The notes under the pieces are model-generated. The model had not been told where the DNA came from, did no database searches, and saw only the letters and a list, made by a program, of their open reading frames with translations. This document shows, in pieces, positions 14,888 through 27,427 of a DNA stretch of 27,500 bases. A program made the translations under genes and the position numbers. Origin of the DNA: Sphaeroforma sirkka (lineage: Eukaryota; Opisthokonta; Ichthyosporea; Ichthyophonida); contig LUCW03000323.1 of NCBI GenBank assembly GCA_001586965.3, positions 40,001 through 67,500 on the forward strand, given 5' to 3'. How positions within the stretch are numbered: position 1 is the first letter of the stretch; each line of letters begins with the position of its first letter.

Positions 14888-17407
14888 TTATTCCATCTTG
14901 TTGAGCTCGAGGCGCCTGTGCTCTGCGTCTTCATCGTCGTCGAACAGCATCCGACTGTATGTCAGGTGGAGGTGCAAGGTTGAGGTTTTGTACGTACCTA
15001 TGTGATCTAATGCGAATCCTACATGACTGTGATGTCTGTAATTGCGATAAGCATTCGTGTATGCGTATACTCTTTGCGATCTTTGCTGCTATTACAGGGA
15101 GGAACGCTAGGTGCTATTGCAGTTTATGGAGTGAGTATATATTGAGCGATCTTAACGTAGTTGATATTCGACAATGTTCTGCGCGATTCCAAGAGGCGTG
15201 AGTTTCGATATGGTGTATAATGATCGCAGACAGCATTTAACTGTTGGTAATACATGTGGTATAAAGATTCTACAGTGTATACGGTCTTTGTGGATTTCTA
15301 TCTAAACATTGTCCGAATGTTTATGATTGATGCATAGTATTATAATGGACGCTAGTACTATGCAAATGTCACGCGACACTTGCTTGAAGTTCTGATGCCC
15401 AACAGCTCCCCTATTCTGTCATGACACGACACTGCACACTTGAGTCATCGAAACTAAGAAACTATTGCTATCACATTAACGCTGCTTTGCACCGGCATGT
15501 ATGAAGTGAATTAACTTTCTAAGTTGTACTGTCGAATCGCAGAGGCAAAGGTTTCTAGCTGGGAATCCAACAAACATCCAATTTTCGCCCGACTTACTCT
15601 TCTTCTCCGGCAGGAATGTTTTGTTCCACCCAATCCAAATCATCTTCGGCATTGTTGACAAACAAGTCCTCTGCATCCGAGCCTGAATCGCCACCGCGTC
15701 TAAGCAATCGCAGACTCATCTCATCGTTGTAAGTCGGACTGACGAGTGAATACGACTGATCATCAACCGAGACAGTCTTTGTGTATGCGAACCTGATATG
15801 ATTGATGAGTAGTGTATTATGATACCAGAATGAGCATTGAAATAGCTTGTATCTCCTTAAGCATTAGCCTAAGGTTGCAAGACCAAAAGTATACGCACCT
15901 GCCGAGTCGCCATATTCATAGACGTTAGTGAAAGCTCACAGATATAAGCGGGTCAATGACAATGTGGTGCTACCACCCACATTTTGTTTCGGACCATACT
16001 CTTTACACAACAGCGATGCACATGGTACAAAAGACATTGTTGATTATACTGACTATGTCTGAAGGACCCGTAATCGACATATCCATAATCGAACACACCT
16101 TTTGTTATTCACGTTGGGCCTCCATAGGAAAAGGATACACAGCAGTACACAAAAGAAGATCAGCTTCCAGATCATCGAGTCGAACCAATGGTTCCTCCAA
16201 TTGTCCATACGGACTGATGGTCGAGCAATGATGATCTGAATCACCATAGCAGCCATACACGCAGTCGCCCTGGAAGTCGCGGATATGAAGGGGCGGAACA
16301 AAACGAGATTCATTGAACAAACTTAAAAGTATTTCTCTATGGCTGAATGGCAATGTTACAATTACGAATCAGAATCCGTTTAAGTGATGAAAAATAGGAA
16401 TAGCTGGCGAGCAGCGGACAGCACTTACGCGATGATTAGCACGTAGAAGAACTGGTTGTACATCGCATATTTGGTCATCTGGTTGCGAGTCAGTAGCTGA
16501 GCCTTAGTCGTCTGAATGCAATACAGAATCCAGATCACGCAGATGGAGTTCAACAGACTGAGAGGCAGGGCAAAGATGTACTCCACCAGTTGCAGTCTAT
16601 AGTTCTCCTCTACGCTAAGAGTTAGTGCCTGCCCAGGCCAAGTATGGTGAAAATGTTGCAATTGTTGAGTGTATGATTGACAGCTTGCGCTACTATTCTT
16701 TGGGAGGAGAACGTCAATGATGAACAATTTCAGATGTCCGAATGCAAATTGCAGTGAAAATTCTGGTATCACATTGCACGGGCTTTCAGAAATATGTATC
16801 AACTTCCTGAAAAGTCAGCGTACAACTTCTATTTGCGTTGAATTGCTGAGTAAATTGAGCGTATGCATCCTTTGTCAGAGGGTGCTTGCTGGAGAAATCT
16901 CAGGTATCTAAGAATTGGGGCTCAAAGAGTAACTATAATTCACTTACATGAGCATGTTGCATGTAGAATGCCTCCCAGTATACGATAGCCGTGATAAAAT
17001 AGACACCTCCAAAGATGACCACCTTCCTCATATCGTCTCCGAGATGAGGTTTGACCACCCCGTATCCCATGCACACGATCAAGACCTAAACATATCCAAT
17101 TAGGTTAAAGGGGAGAATTTTGGGATGAGATCTTCACGATAGAAGGGCCATCTTCGAATACAACCGAGTTTGATATGACGCGAAGGTAATACTCAGCAGC
17201 ACCAATTGTGTGAATTACCTTCCGCGCTTCAAAGTGAGTTGAAAAATTCTTATGATTTAGGGCCAAATATTTTGCCTTCGAATTTGTAAGCGACATTGAA
17301 AGGCACTCGAACAAGCCGAAGGGTTGTATGCAAGCAACGCCTGATGTCATCAGATCATTTACTATATATATATATATAAATATAAATATAAATATAAATA
17401 TAAATAG

Positions 17408-17458
<51 letters not shown>

Positions 17459-19429
17459 CATACATACATGAAAGCACTATTCATCGTTTTAAAAATCGAA
17501 TGATTGGCTATAACGACAGCAGTATACCAAGTAAAGCTGCCTGCCAGACTTGAGTGTGACACTTACCAGCATACGAGCGAGTGTAAGGGTCGCCACCATG
17601 ACAAATACCGCCGTCCCCAGAAGAAACTGAGAGGTCTGCCCCGTAAGGTTGGAGTGCTCGTACCATCCGTAGAACATAGCCATCTCCAACATACTGTGGT
17701 ACAAACAATGCTAGGTGATCAGTGCCCGTCCAGTATATTGAGAAAGTGGTCTACAACAAGCTGCGCAAGTTCACATGCTAACTTCAGACAAAGACAAATC
17801 ATATGTAAAAGCCAAGGAGATACGAATAGCGCATACAATGGCGTGATTTGTATCTCACAAGTTGATCACGTTCGCTACTTGAACTAAACATCATTTTCCG
17901 TGACAGCGTATATAGTATTGCAAAGGTTGAATTAGTCTACGGATGCCCACATATGAATAATTTGTAGACACCCACCAACAATGTAATACTACAGCAACAG
18001 TCTCAGTATCTCAACCAACCTCATAACAATAACGGCGCTGATCCAGTACTGCAATTTGAGTAAATCTCTCCAATACAGAATGGTGAGAGTCAGCCAAACG
18101 GCCGCGATGCAGAAGTAGACCAGCGACATTATCCCATGGAACTGTGGGTGTGCAAAAAAACAAATGAGTCGAACATGTATTACATACCCGCGTACAGCAC
18201 AAACTACGTGATGTAGAGATCCAAGAACGAGGGAGGTAACGTGTTAAATCAGGAGTAATTTGTCGATACATGATGCCAGGATGGACTTGAATACACCACG
18301 CAACACAACTCGTGGCCAGGATATGAGATCAGATTTTAGATCATGCACACAGCGCAACTCATGCCCAGGATGCGAGAGAAAACAACGAATCATTACACTG
18401 GTGGCACATTCTAGCACCGCATATTTTGCGGAGGCAAGAACATACACGAGCTTCCAAGTGATACCGGAAACGGTCACTACCAGGCGAGGAACACGGAGAA
18501 TGATTCAGATGTAGACATACCAGAAGCAATGGATACTGGTCCGCTGGGAGGAATCCATAACTGCTTTTGAATACGAATTCGCTGTGCACAGGGTTGTCTG
18601 TGCAGCCCATGCTTAGAACGAACCAGTTCCCATCCTCGTTGATGTCGGTAAACGAAACATCCATCTCCAGACCGTTACAGATGTAATTACCAGTCGTAAC
18701 GTGATCCTGCACCACGTTGAGAGAGTAGCACGTGTATAATATATTTTTGCTGCCTACCTATACCACCAGATCAATGTTTTTAAATACAGTTCTAAGAGTT
18801 GGAATGGAACCATCAGATAGAGCTCTCAACAATCCAAACCTAGCGCACCTCCTTCGTACTTTAATAATAAGGTAATGACAAATAGAATAGCCAGAGCTGT
18901 CAGCATCTAAATATACTGTGGGAATATGAACACGTCCATGAAACCGCAGTACCTTTTATAAGATGGCATGCGATGCTCATACGAATACTATACAACGGGA
19001 CTGCACCACAAATCAGCAGCCTCGCTCATCGAGTGTGCATGAACTACTGTGCCACACTCAAATAAGTCGAATCACAGTTCTGCGGAGGTACACTCTCACA
19101 CACCTTTACCGCATCCGTGAGCACAATGCCGTTGCTACACACATGTCCCGGGGGCAATCTAGTCTCCTCGTTGCAACACGAGTTCTTTTTGTCAATGCCC
19201 TGTGATATTTTTGAAAAGAGGTTTTCTTGAGGTTTATACATGGTGATGAACAGAACAATAGGGGAGCCCCGCATAACAAATATGCGCCCTTTATTTAGCT
19301 CATACTTTCGAATTGAAAAATAAATATATAAGTAATAAAACCCGATCCTTGCATGGGACTAAGTGTTGTTGGCGTCCACTATACTTGATCATGATTGTTC
19401 ACACAAATACACCAACACAACACCAATGA

Positions 19430-19487
<58 letters not shown>

Positions 19488-19641
19488 AATGATGATGATA
19501 TAATTGTATAAGCATACATACTATATACGTATATACTTTTATACGTACACATACACTGAATATATATATATATATATATGCATATATTTATACATATACA
19601 CATACATATACATAAAATAAACATATATACATATGCATATG

Positions 19642-19689
<48 letters not shown>

Positions 19690-19794
19690 CTACACACACA
19701 CACAGATATATCTATATATAGAAATAGAAATAGAAATACATATATATACATATATAAATATATAGAAATATAGAAATATAGAAATATATATATG

Positions 19795-19865
<71 letters not shown>

Positions 19866-20373
19866 ACACGCACACTCATATCTATATATATATATGAGAT
19901 TTTGAACCTACATATACGCTGATACAATCGTTCTGTTGCGTAGGTTTACTCTCGTAGATATTTCAACTTAATGACAAGTTGATATACGTACATTCGCATC
20001 AAAGCAAAATTGTCACACTTGCCTACGGTTTTGTCGATTTGGATTCAATTACTAGCTGTTCATTTATCATTTTGTGAGCTGTATACACTACTAGAGTCGC
20101 CAAGAGCAAATGTTCACATACCACTCCATCCTTCATACTCATCGGAAATATAGCCCATGCAATAGAAGGGTCTACATTAAGAGCTTCCCGACAGCCAGCC
20201 TTAATACTGATTGTAGGGTTCTTTGACATGACTATAACCTCTCTGTTATAGTTTTCCGTACGAACCACGTCTGAGAACGACGTACGCATACTCATTGTAT
20301 CTTGACAAGCAAAAAGCACAATGAGTGCACAACCGCTCCAAAGCGCGTGCGTAATACCCCGTATTGAGAACAT
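14888..20373 (-). CDS. TMEM87: TMEM87-family Golgi seven-transmembrane protein, 10 exons, 517 aa
   Basis: TMEM87 proteins are GOST-family Golgi membrane proteins with a lumenal domain followed by seven membrane helices. Exons on the minus strand: 20373-20122, 19199-19104, 18706-18521, 18141-18020, 17693-17567, 17085-16948, 16628-16429, 16269-16099, 15792-15598, 14954-14888. Phases agree at every join. Seen: an N-terminal signal sequence ([15 protein letters not shown]); a Cys-rich lumenal part (CC, VCSNG, YICNG); [12 protein letters not shown] before the first helix; [19 protein letters not shown] and [48 protein letters not shown] and [13 protein letters not shown], all at the positions of family motifs. 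The C terminus [11 protein letters not shown], then [17 protein letters not shown], matches the ends of animal TMEM87A. The intron 4 donor (ATGAG/gttggt) is atypical. The lumenal domain is shorter than in vertebrates (about 178 residues before helix 1), so one exon in 18707-19103 may be missing. Confidence 0.93.
17363..17469. repeat. TA/AAATAT microsatellite in TMEM87 intron 5
   Basis: TA units, five TATAAA-type hexamers, a long TA block, and then four ACAT units. It lies in the 481-bp intron between the exons ending at 17567 and starting at 17085. Confidence 0.9.
19432..19893. repeat. TA/TG compound microsatellites in TMEM87 intron 1
   Basis: TA then TG (19432-19487), TA (19559-19580), a long TA block (19645-19687), CA, AGAAAT-like units (19720-19790), and a 62-bp TA block to about 19858. 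All lie within the 922-bp intron between the exons ending at 20122 and starting at 19199. Confidence 0.92.
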
Positions 20374-21580
20374 GATGCTGTATTGTGAATCTACGTGACT
20401 ACGTTCCCTAACGTTTGCGCCTGCTCGATCAATACATTGCTATGTAAATATATTAATGTACGAATTAGATAGACAATATACAAAGGGTATGTATGCACAT
20501 GAGAATCAAATCTATTGATATTTTTTTTTAAATTACTGATTGGGGGGTCACAAACTTTTATTTCTGTGGCTCAAAAATTTATAAAAAAACACTTTTCTTG
20601 CGAAAAGTAATCCCTTAGCAACGGCAGTCGGCAGGTATGAGGGCGGGCCATCAACCTGGTTTTATTTGTATCTTTTTTTAAACGTTGTATTTATACAAAA
20701 TCAAACCCATTTACGTTTACGTTTAAAATTTACTTTTGTTTGGTCCTATATCCTTCATGAAGGTGCATTTGTTGAAGTTCGAGGTGCAATATTTCCCGAT
20801 ATGATGGAGTAGGTTGACTCCAAAAATTCACGTACACGCTGTCCTGAACTCGCACAGCCCCACCCCATAATAAACCTCTACTGAAAGAACCGTGAATTTG
20901 GATGTATGTGCATACCACTAATTTTTATAATATCCATCATTTTCATCTACCCAAACGAATCTGGAAATACGAAATCAAAATCACGGTCTTTGCATCTCAA
21001 CACGTTCACCGCCTTTGACGGTTTCAGTGCGTCATCGACGGCTGTAGCAGCAAAGCATTAATTAGACGTGTCGCACTTAATTTTTGCTACCGACCTATTG
21101 TCGTGTAACAATTGGGTACGCGATATTATTAAAATACACTTATCGCGGTAGAATATTCCAGCAGCATTAGTGTCCCTGTCGGCCACGTATCCACAGCTCC
21201 ACAAATACGGACAAGCAAAGGTCTCCTTCGAGCCCAGATTTCAGTTAATCCGAAGGATCTGTATCTTTTTATCGATGTATTTACGTATTTGTGTTTGTAT
21301 CTTTGTATGTGTGAATATATCAGTATATCGACCGCTAGATGTTTATTTGCCACCTTCACCTGCGGAAAACGGGACTCTTGTAAGAGCTAAAAATATGATA
21401 CGTCACCTTTTTTGTTCTATTTAAAAAATGATATTTGTTTATTATTTTTGTAAGTTAAGAAAATCATAAATAATATTTATATCCCTATTTGGTTTCAGCT
21501 GTTCATCAGTTCTCAGTATTTCTAGCACATGAAGCCCGGAGAGTTTGCAGTGGGGACTTCACCAGCGTTTCCATCAAAAT
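20374..21580. other. Intergenic spacer between divergent TMEM87 and kinase genes
   Basis: The 5' flanks of two genes transcribed away from each other. It contains an AT-rich stretch with homopolymer T and A runs (20521-20700). The 62-codon minus-strand frame at 20730-20918 has no recognised family. No clear TATA box or other motif could be singled out. Confidence 0.6.
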
Positions 21581-21637
21581 ATGGTTATGGCTGAAGCTGA
21601 TAACCATTTGAACGATAAGAATGCCACAGATGACTAA
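21581..21637 (+). CDS. Possible upstream ORF overlapping the kinase start codon
   Basis: ATG at 21581 opens an 18-codon frame ending in TAA at 21635-21637. It overlaps the proposed main start at 21630 in another frame. If this part is in the mRNA, the uORF would reduce translation from the main ATG. An alternative is that the main exon begins after the cag at 21627-21629, in which case this stretch is intronic. Confidence 0.35.
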   Translation: MVMAEADNHLNDKNATDD

Positions 21638-22080
21638 CGTCTCTCACAAAGATGCAGATGACGAGGTCAAAGAGGTCAAAGACCATTTCGAGATCCAAGG
21701 TGAGACTGACATGAAACTCTGGAATATAACGTTTAACCTCTTGTGATAAATCTTTAGTTTGCCGGGAATGAATCACTTAGAAATGCACTACTTTATATAA
21801 TATTCACTTATCGATATTGGATATGAACATTGAAGACAAGTACAATGTAACTTGTGGCAGTATTGGATTAAACAGATTTGTGTTATAGGTTTATAGATAT
21901 ATATATATATATATACAAAAAATACATACACATAAAAACATATATACATACCTGCATACACGCATAATATATATATATGCATGTATGTATATATGTATGT
22001 ATATGTGTATATATCTGTATCTTTGCATCTATGTGTTTTTATGTATTTGTGTATGTATCTGCGCATGTATCGATTTCATT

Positions 22081-22153
<73 letters not shown>

Positions 22154-22180
22154 ATATAGCCACATATATATGCATATATA

Positions 22181-22237
<57 letters not shown>

Positions 22238-25200
22238 CATATGTAATATATACATGGCATATGTATATTATAATAATATGCACATGCACACAATAATATG
22301 TATGTATGTAATGCGTTATATTATATTGGATGTTGGTAATAATATAACCATGTAATGGATATGTTTTGCATGCATATACATATATTGCGTATATATAATA
22401 ATATTATGTAGCCATAATAAATAATAATGTTGCGTAATGCATGCACATATATGTTTATGTAATAATATGTGATACATATTATCAATGTACATGTATATGT
22501 ATAATAATAATATATATGCATAATACATAATAATATCATGTGCATAATATGTACGTAATGTAATGAATAATAATAATACAAATGTGTGGCAATGTATGTT
22601 TTTGCATGTAATAAACATCAATCTACATAATAATACATGCATACATGCATATAATATATATAATATGTTATAATGTTTTGGTGTAATAATAAGTTATCAA
22701 TAATATGGATATGTTTATGCATATATGATCATTATGTTTATAATAATAATAATAATACATATGCATTGCATACACGCATTACACACATGTATATATGTAA
22801 TAATGTAATGTAATTTACACATCATGTAGTATATGCATGGTGTATATAATACACAATATATATAAATAGCATGGCTGTAATAATAATATGTATGCCAAGA
22901 ATCATACAATATATGTAATATGTATATGCAATCAATGCGTATGCGTTTCATGTACGTTTTATATATGTACAGCCAATAACCATGCCAATAAGCATACATA
23001 ATATATATAACTCAATACATATAATAGCATGTAACCATAATATAATAATTATATATTATGTAATAATAATAATACAGCATATAATAACTAATAATAGCAT
23101 GTATATATATAACACATATAATATGTAGCAATACATAACAATATATTATATGTATACAATATAATAACATAATAATAATATGTAATAATAATATATATGT
23201 ACATATCATTATATATATGCATAGGCATATGGGCATGTTATATAATTATAAAATATGATACACATAATATGCATGCATAATATGTAACACATTATGTAAC
23301 AATCAATATGTATATGTGTATGTAATATACATAACCAATAATAATAATAATAATAATATATTATATTATGATGATGATTATTGATGATGATACATGTTGG
23401 CGTGTCTTAAACATATATATATATGTAATGTTATAGATATTATTATATACAATAACACATATAATCATACAATATATACCAACACGCCAATGCATACGTT
23501 ACAAACATAATAATAATAATATTATGCATAATGTGATGTAATACATATTATATCAATATGTTACATGCACAATAATACATATATTATAATAATATGTTTA
23601 TGTTTATTACATCATGTATTACATGCATGTATGCAACAACATTAGCAACATAATAATATTGTACATATACATAACATATATGCATTATACGCATTCAAAT
23701 ACAGCATGCACAATACAATAATAATAATTATTAATAACACATATGCAATATTACATCATATGTTACATAATATGGATATTGCAATAATATATTATATTGC
23801 CAATAATATTATTAATACAATAATACATATGGCAATAATACATAATATTAGCTATGTTGCACATGCCAACATTACCTCAACCAGCATATATGTATAATAA
23901 CTGCAATAACCACATGCCAGCATTATAATAATAGTAATAATACACATCAATTATGTAATGCATACGTACATATACATGTGCATAATGTAGATGTCATTGT
24001 ACGCAACATATGTAATAATACCACACATGTAATAATATTTAATATTATGGTTATTATGTATGTATATGATCGTATGTATAACAATATTAATACTATGTAT
24101 GCATATTATTGCGCACGCACTGTTGCGTATATATATTATGTATATAATAATATTAATAGTGGTTATAATAATAATAATAATAATATAGCATGCATATGCC
24201 ATATATTGTAATATATAATAATATTTACAATACATAATATATGTTTATGTTTATTACATATACAGCACATACATGTTTATATATTACATATGTTATTTTA
24301 TGATTGTAACAGCCATATAACCAATATGTAACATATATAATAACAACAATATTATAATAACCATTATTAATAATAATAATAATACATGTATGTAATATGT
24401 ATATATGTAATAATAGCTAATATATAATAATAATACATAATACCAATATGTATAATACATCAAACATATGATAATATTATTGCATATTATTACATACATA
24501 CAGTTTAATATCATATATTTATGTGTTGTCATATTATTTGTTGTTATTATATGTATATGTAATACATGTATTGTTTATAATAATTGCATGTTATATGTAT
24601 TATTACATATTACAATTTAATATTAATATGTATTAATAATATTACATATATATGTACACATTGCATGTATATGTGTTACATAATATTACATTATAATATC
24701 CAACATGCTGTCATATGTAATCTGCATTTATGCACATTATATTACCATAACATAATATGTTATAGCTCATTAATACACACAACAATATGTATTATATGCA
24801 TGTTGTATTACACATGCATGCATATGCATATGTATTACAATATACATGGATATGTTGCATATATGCATACATTATGTAATATACATAATATACATGCAAT
24901 ATGTATAATTACAATGCATATGGCATGTAATATATCTATATAATATTGTACATGTATCATACATGTATATAATATATATGTATCATATTATGTGCATATG
25001 TTGCGTATGTATATAATGTATGTTATTATTACATATATACATATGTATAACAATACATATATATATATATATAATATAATAGCCAATAATAATATGTATG
25101 TTTGCGTTTTTAAGTTAAATGCGCAATAATACAATATATGTATAAACATATGTATAATTACATTAAACATGGTATAATAATAATAATATGTACATGTAAT

Positions 25201-25425
25201 GTCTGTTCATCGTTGATCCGTATGTATATTATACATATATATATACATATATATGTTATCATTGTGTAATAATATATATATATATATATACATATATAAT
25301 ATACATATATAAATATATATATGTATGTATATGTATATGTATATATATATACATATATATATATATATAAAACACATATATATATATATTCTTATATATG
25401 TTTATATATATATTAAATTTTGTAT

Positions 25426-25484
<59 letters not shown>

Positions 25485-27427
25485 ATATATTTATATATAT
25501 ATATATATATATAGATATACATATACATACATATACATATACATATACATATATATTCTCATATATCTTTGTGTATATCTTCCCATGTTTACGGTCTAAT
25601 GATCACGCTCCCCAAAGTTGCTCAGATGGCTCTATGTTTTCACTCTGATCTCTTGTCGCCGATGTGTAGCATAATCAACTATTTTAACACTTATTGGACG
25701 TATGCTTTTTATACTTTGGTAGATGACGCAGCGGCGGCGGGGAGTGGGAAGCGAAAAGCGCCAATAGATTCTCGACCGAATAAAACCAATATAAATGGTC
25801 GATCAGAAGAAGGGAGATTCCATCGTCCTCCGGAAGAGGAGAAAGATTGGCACAATAATGTACCGAACAACAAACTCGGCCGTGCACATTCTATATCAGA
25901 TGACATTTGGGCCGGCATCAAGGTATACCACTTTCGCTGCAATCCTACAGACATGTGCCCGGCCATTTCTAGTGAATCATTTGATATAATCATATCTTTG
26001 GTAATGTTCTGTGCGGAAATTGAGTTGGATTATAGATATCCATCTTAGAGATTCTCATATTAATCGTTCTCCACTACTCCAGTATATCCATAGAGAGCTC
26101 CGTGGCAAAGATGAAAAAGCCAAGCGTGAACGGGTCAACTTTAAGGTTTGTGTAGCACACGAGCACACACAGGACAATGTTTGAAATCTGGTCACACAAC
26201 CGCGAGCTACTTGCTCTCGAGTGTATCGCCGAGGTTTTACGTTTGCATACACGTACTATGTGCAATATACGTATATTGCAAACCATAGTTATAATGTATA
26301 GGGAACTTTTTGTCCACTTTCTTGTAGATTCCGGCGTCTTACAACTGGGATGTGTCCACAGAAGAGAACTATGCCATAAAAGTTAAACAGCAAGCAAAAG
26401 ATGAGCAGAATTGTGACCTGTTTTCCTGGAGTTTAGAGCAGAGAATAATCGTCGAGAACGGGACCGCGATAACAGATCCGAAGGTTTTGGCGAAGCTATA
26501 CCCAAATGACTGTCTAAGGAGAAATATCGATTACACTTACCACAGTCACTACAAATCAAACCGTAGGTTACTACAGAACGCAATCGTTTCGAGTCTCATA
26601 GTGAGCGTCGTCGAGGTAAGTTACAAAGTTATCGTCTTACTCTTCTTTCTTTCCTGGGTTTTCTTCTGGATGGTTTTTTTTGTTCCGGTATTTAAACATG
26701 TGGAGGCCAAATATGAAGCGTATTTGGTCGCATTGCGTTTTATATGAAGCGAGGTTCCAGACTGAACATGAGTTTGTGACTTGTTTCTATGAAGGACATA
26801 TATAAATCTTCAAGTTGTAATACTTAATGGTCTAGGACAAGATCACACCGGGAGTGTACTGTGAACGACCGGAAGGACAATGGATTATATTTACAGCGGG
26901 AGCGATGGGCGCAGGTATGGCGTTGTTCAGTATGTTATTGTTGTAGCCCTAAAATTACTATCATATGTTGTTTTTTATATTCACCGGAGTCTGCGTGGTA
27001 ATTTGAGCGCAGTTCGCTATGTCTAAGTATGTATATAGGATATCCCTGGTTGTGACAACTCAACCCCGCTTACGAATATCGCTCAGGAAAAACACATGTA
27101 CTCAAATGGCTCTGGACAGAGGGGTTTTTTCCTTTACATTCATTCGTACAAGTGAGCGTGGATCGCATCCGGACCAGACTTCCAGAGTACCACGTAGGTT
27201 CACATCGAAAACCCCCGAGATTTCAGTACCCGCCAGCTGTTTTGACCTTTTGGTCTGTCCTGAGCTTTCCTTGGGTTCCACCACGTGCACGCATACTGTA
27301 CTCATATATGTACATTTTATTGATGCCCACGCAGCAATATATGAATAGAAATCAAGAAAGCGCCGGGACGAACACAAATATGGAATCGGGCTACATCGCA
27401 GAGTTGCTGCTCGGGGCAGCGATCATG
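21630..27427 (+). CDS. Zeta-toxin-fold P-loop kinase domain protein, 5' part (runs off the right edge)
   Basis: A eukaryotic relative of the bacterial zeta family, whose bacterial members phosphorylate UDP-N-acetylglucosamine; the substrate here is unknown and nothing shows toxicity. Exons: 21630-21699, 25723-25922, 26083-26145, 26328-26615, 26836-26914, 27087-27193, 27335-27427; phases agree at all six joins. Seen (300 aa): an acidic start ([14 protein letters not shown]), a basic low-complexity linker with GKRK, a charged stretch ([18 protein letters not shown]), then [20 protein letters not shown] with Walker A GAMGAGKT at about 229-236 (K235, T236), split by a phase-1 intron. Next come [20 protein letters not shown] with D259, and [18 protein letters not shown], matching the segment that precedes the VDGSL motif in fungal relatives. 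The catalytic C-terminal half is outside the window. The 4-kb first intron makes exon 1 the least certain part. Confidence 0.83.
21895..22236. repeat. TA and GTAT microsatellites, left edge of the AT-rich intron
   Basis: A short TA run (21897-21915), ACAT/GTAT units to about 22070, a 60-bp TA block from 22084, and a second TA block to about 22234. Confidence 0.9.
22237..25260. repeat. Cryptically simple AT-rich region (AAT/ATT, ATGT/ACAT, CATATG words)
   Basis: About 3 kb built almost only from short words: ATAATAATA runs, TGTAATG, ACATAT, CATATG, GCATGC and TACGTA. GC is very low and mostly in isolated C or G. There is no long pure array, unlike the flanking TA blocks, and no recognisable gene; the frames here (up to 119 codons) are Ile, Tyr, Met, His and Asn runs. 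It ends at another TA tract (25271-25557). Confidence 0.85.
23397..23490. repeat. Short inverted repeat within the AT-rich region
   Basis: TTGGCGTGT (23397-23405) and its reverse complement ACACGCCAA (23482-23490) are separated by 76 bp of AT-rich DNA. The 5-bp GC core in each arm is unusual in this stretch. Confidence 0.5.
25271..25557. repeat. TA and ACATAT microsatellite, right edge of the AT-rich intron
   Basis: TA blocks at about 25271-25288, 25340-25368, 25428-25481 and 25490-25512, separated by ACATAT and GTATAT units. It ends shortly before the normal-composition DNA that precedes kinase exon 2. Confidence 0.92.

Larger units (their letters stand above)
21700..25722 (+). other. Intron 1 of the zeta-fold kinase gene (4.0 kb, mostly simple sequence)
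   Basis: Donor ATCCAAG/gtgaga at 21700 and acceptor ttggtag ending at 25722. The leftover G joins AT to give Asp ([13 protein letters not shown]). Over 3.6 kb of it is TA arrays and a low-complexity AT-rich core. Every other intron in the reliable gene models is under 1.4 kb, so an unseen intermediate exon cannot be excluded. Confidence 0.6.

Noticed and set aside
18841-18906. Minus-strand [20 protein letters not shown] as a TMEM87 exon
   Set aside because: It would place a membrane helix inside the lumenal domain, and its donor (GCTAG/gtttgg) is poor.
20730-20918. 62-codon minus-strand frame as a gene or transposase fragment
   Set aside because: No domain or family motif, no terminal repeats around it, and it lies in the divergent promoter region.
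22316-25170. Many 60-119 codon frames rich in Ile, Tyr, Met, His and Asn
   Set aside because: Their composition follows the AAT/ATGT word bias, both strands are equally open, and the region sits within a predicted intron.
22237-25260. Idea that this AT-rich block is an inserted mitochondrial fragment
   Set aside because: No tRNA, rRNA or mitochondrial protein segment could be seen; it is low-complexity sequence.
25569-25722. Reading the kinase from ATG 25569 or 25601 straight into exon 2
   Set aside because: The upstream part looks intronic, ends in a pyrimidine-rich ttggtag acceptor, and a phase-compatible first exon exists at 21630. It remains a fallback.
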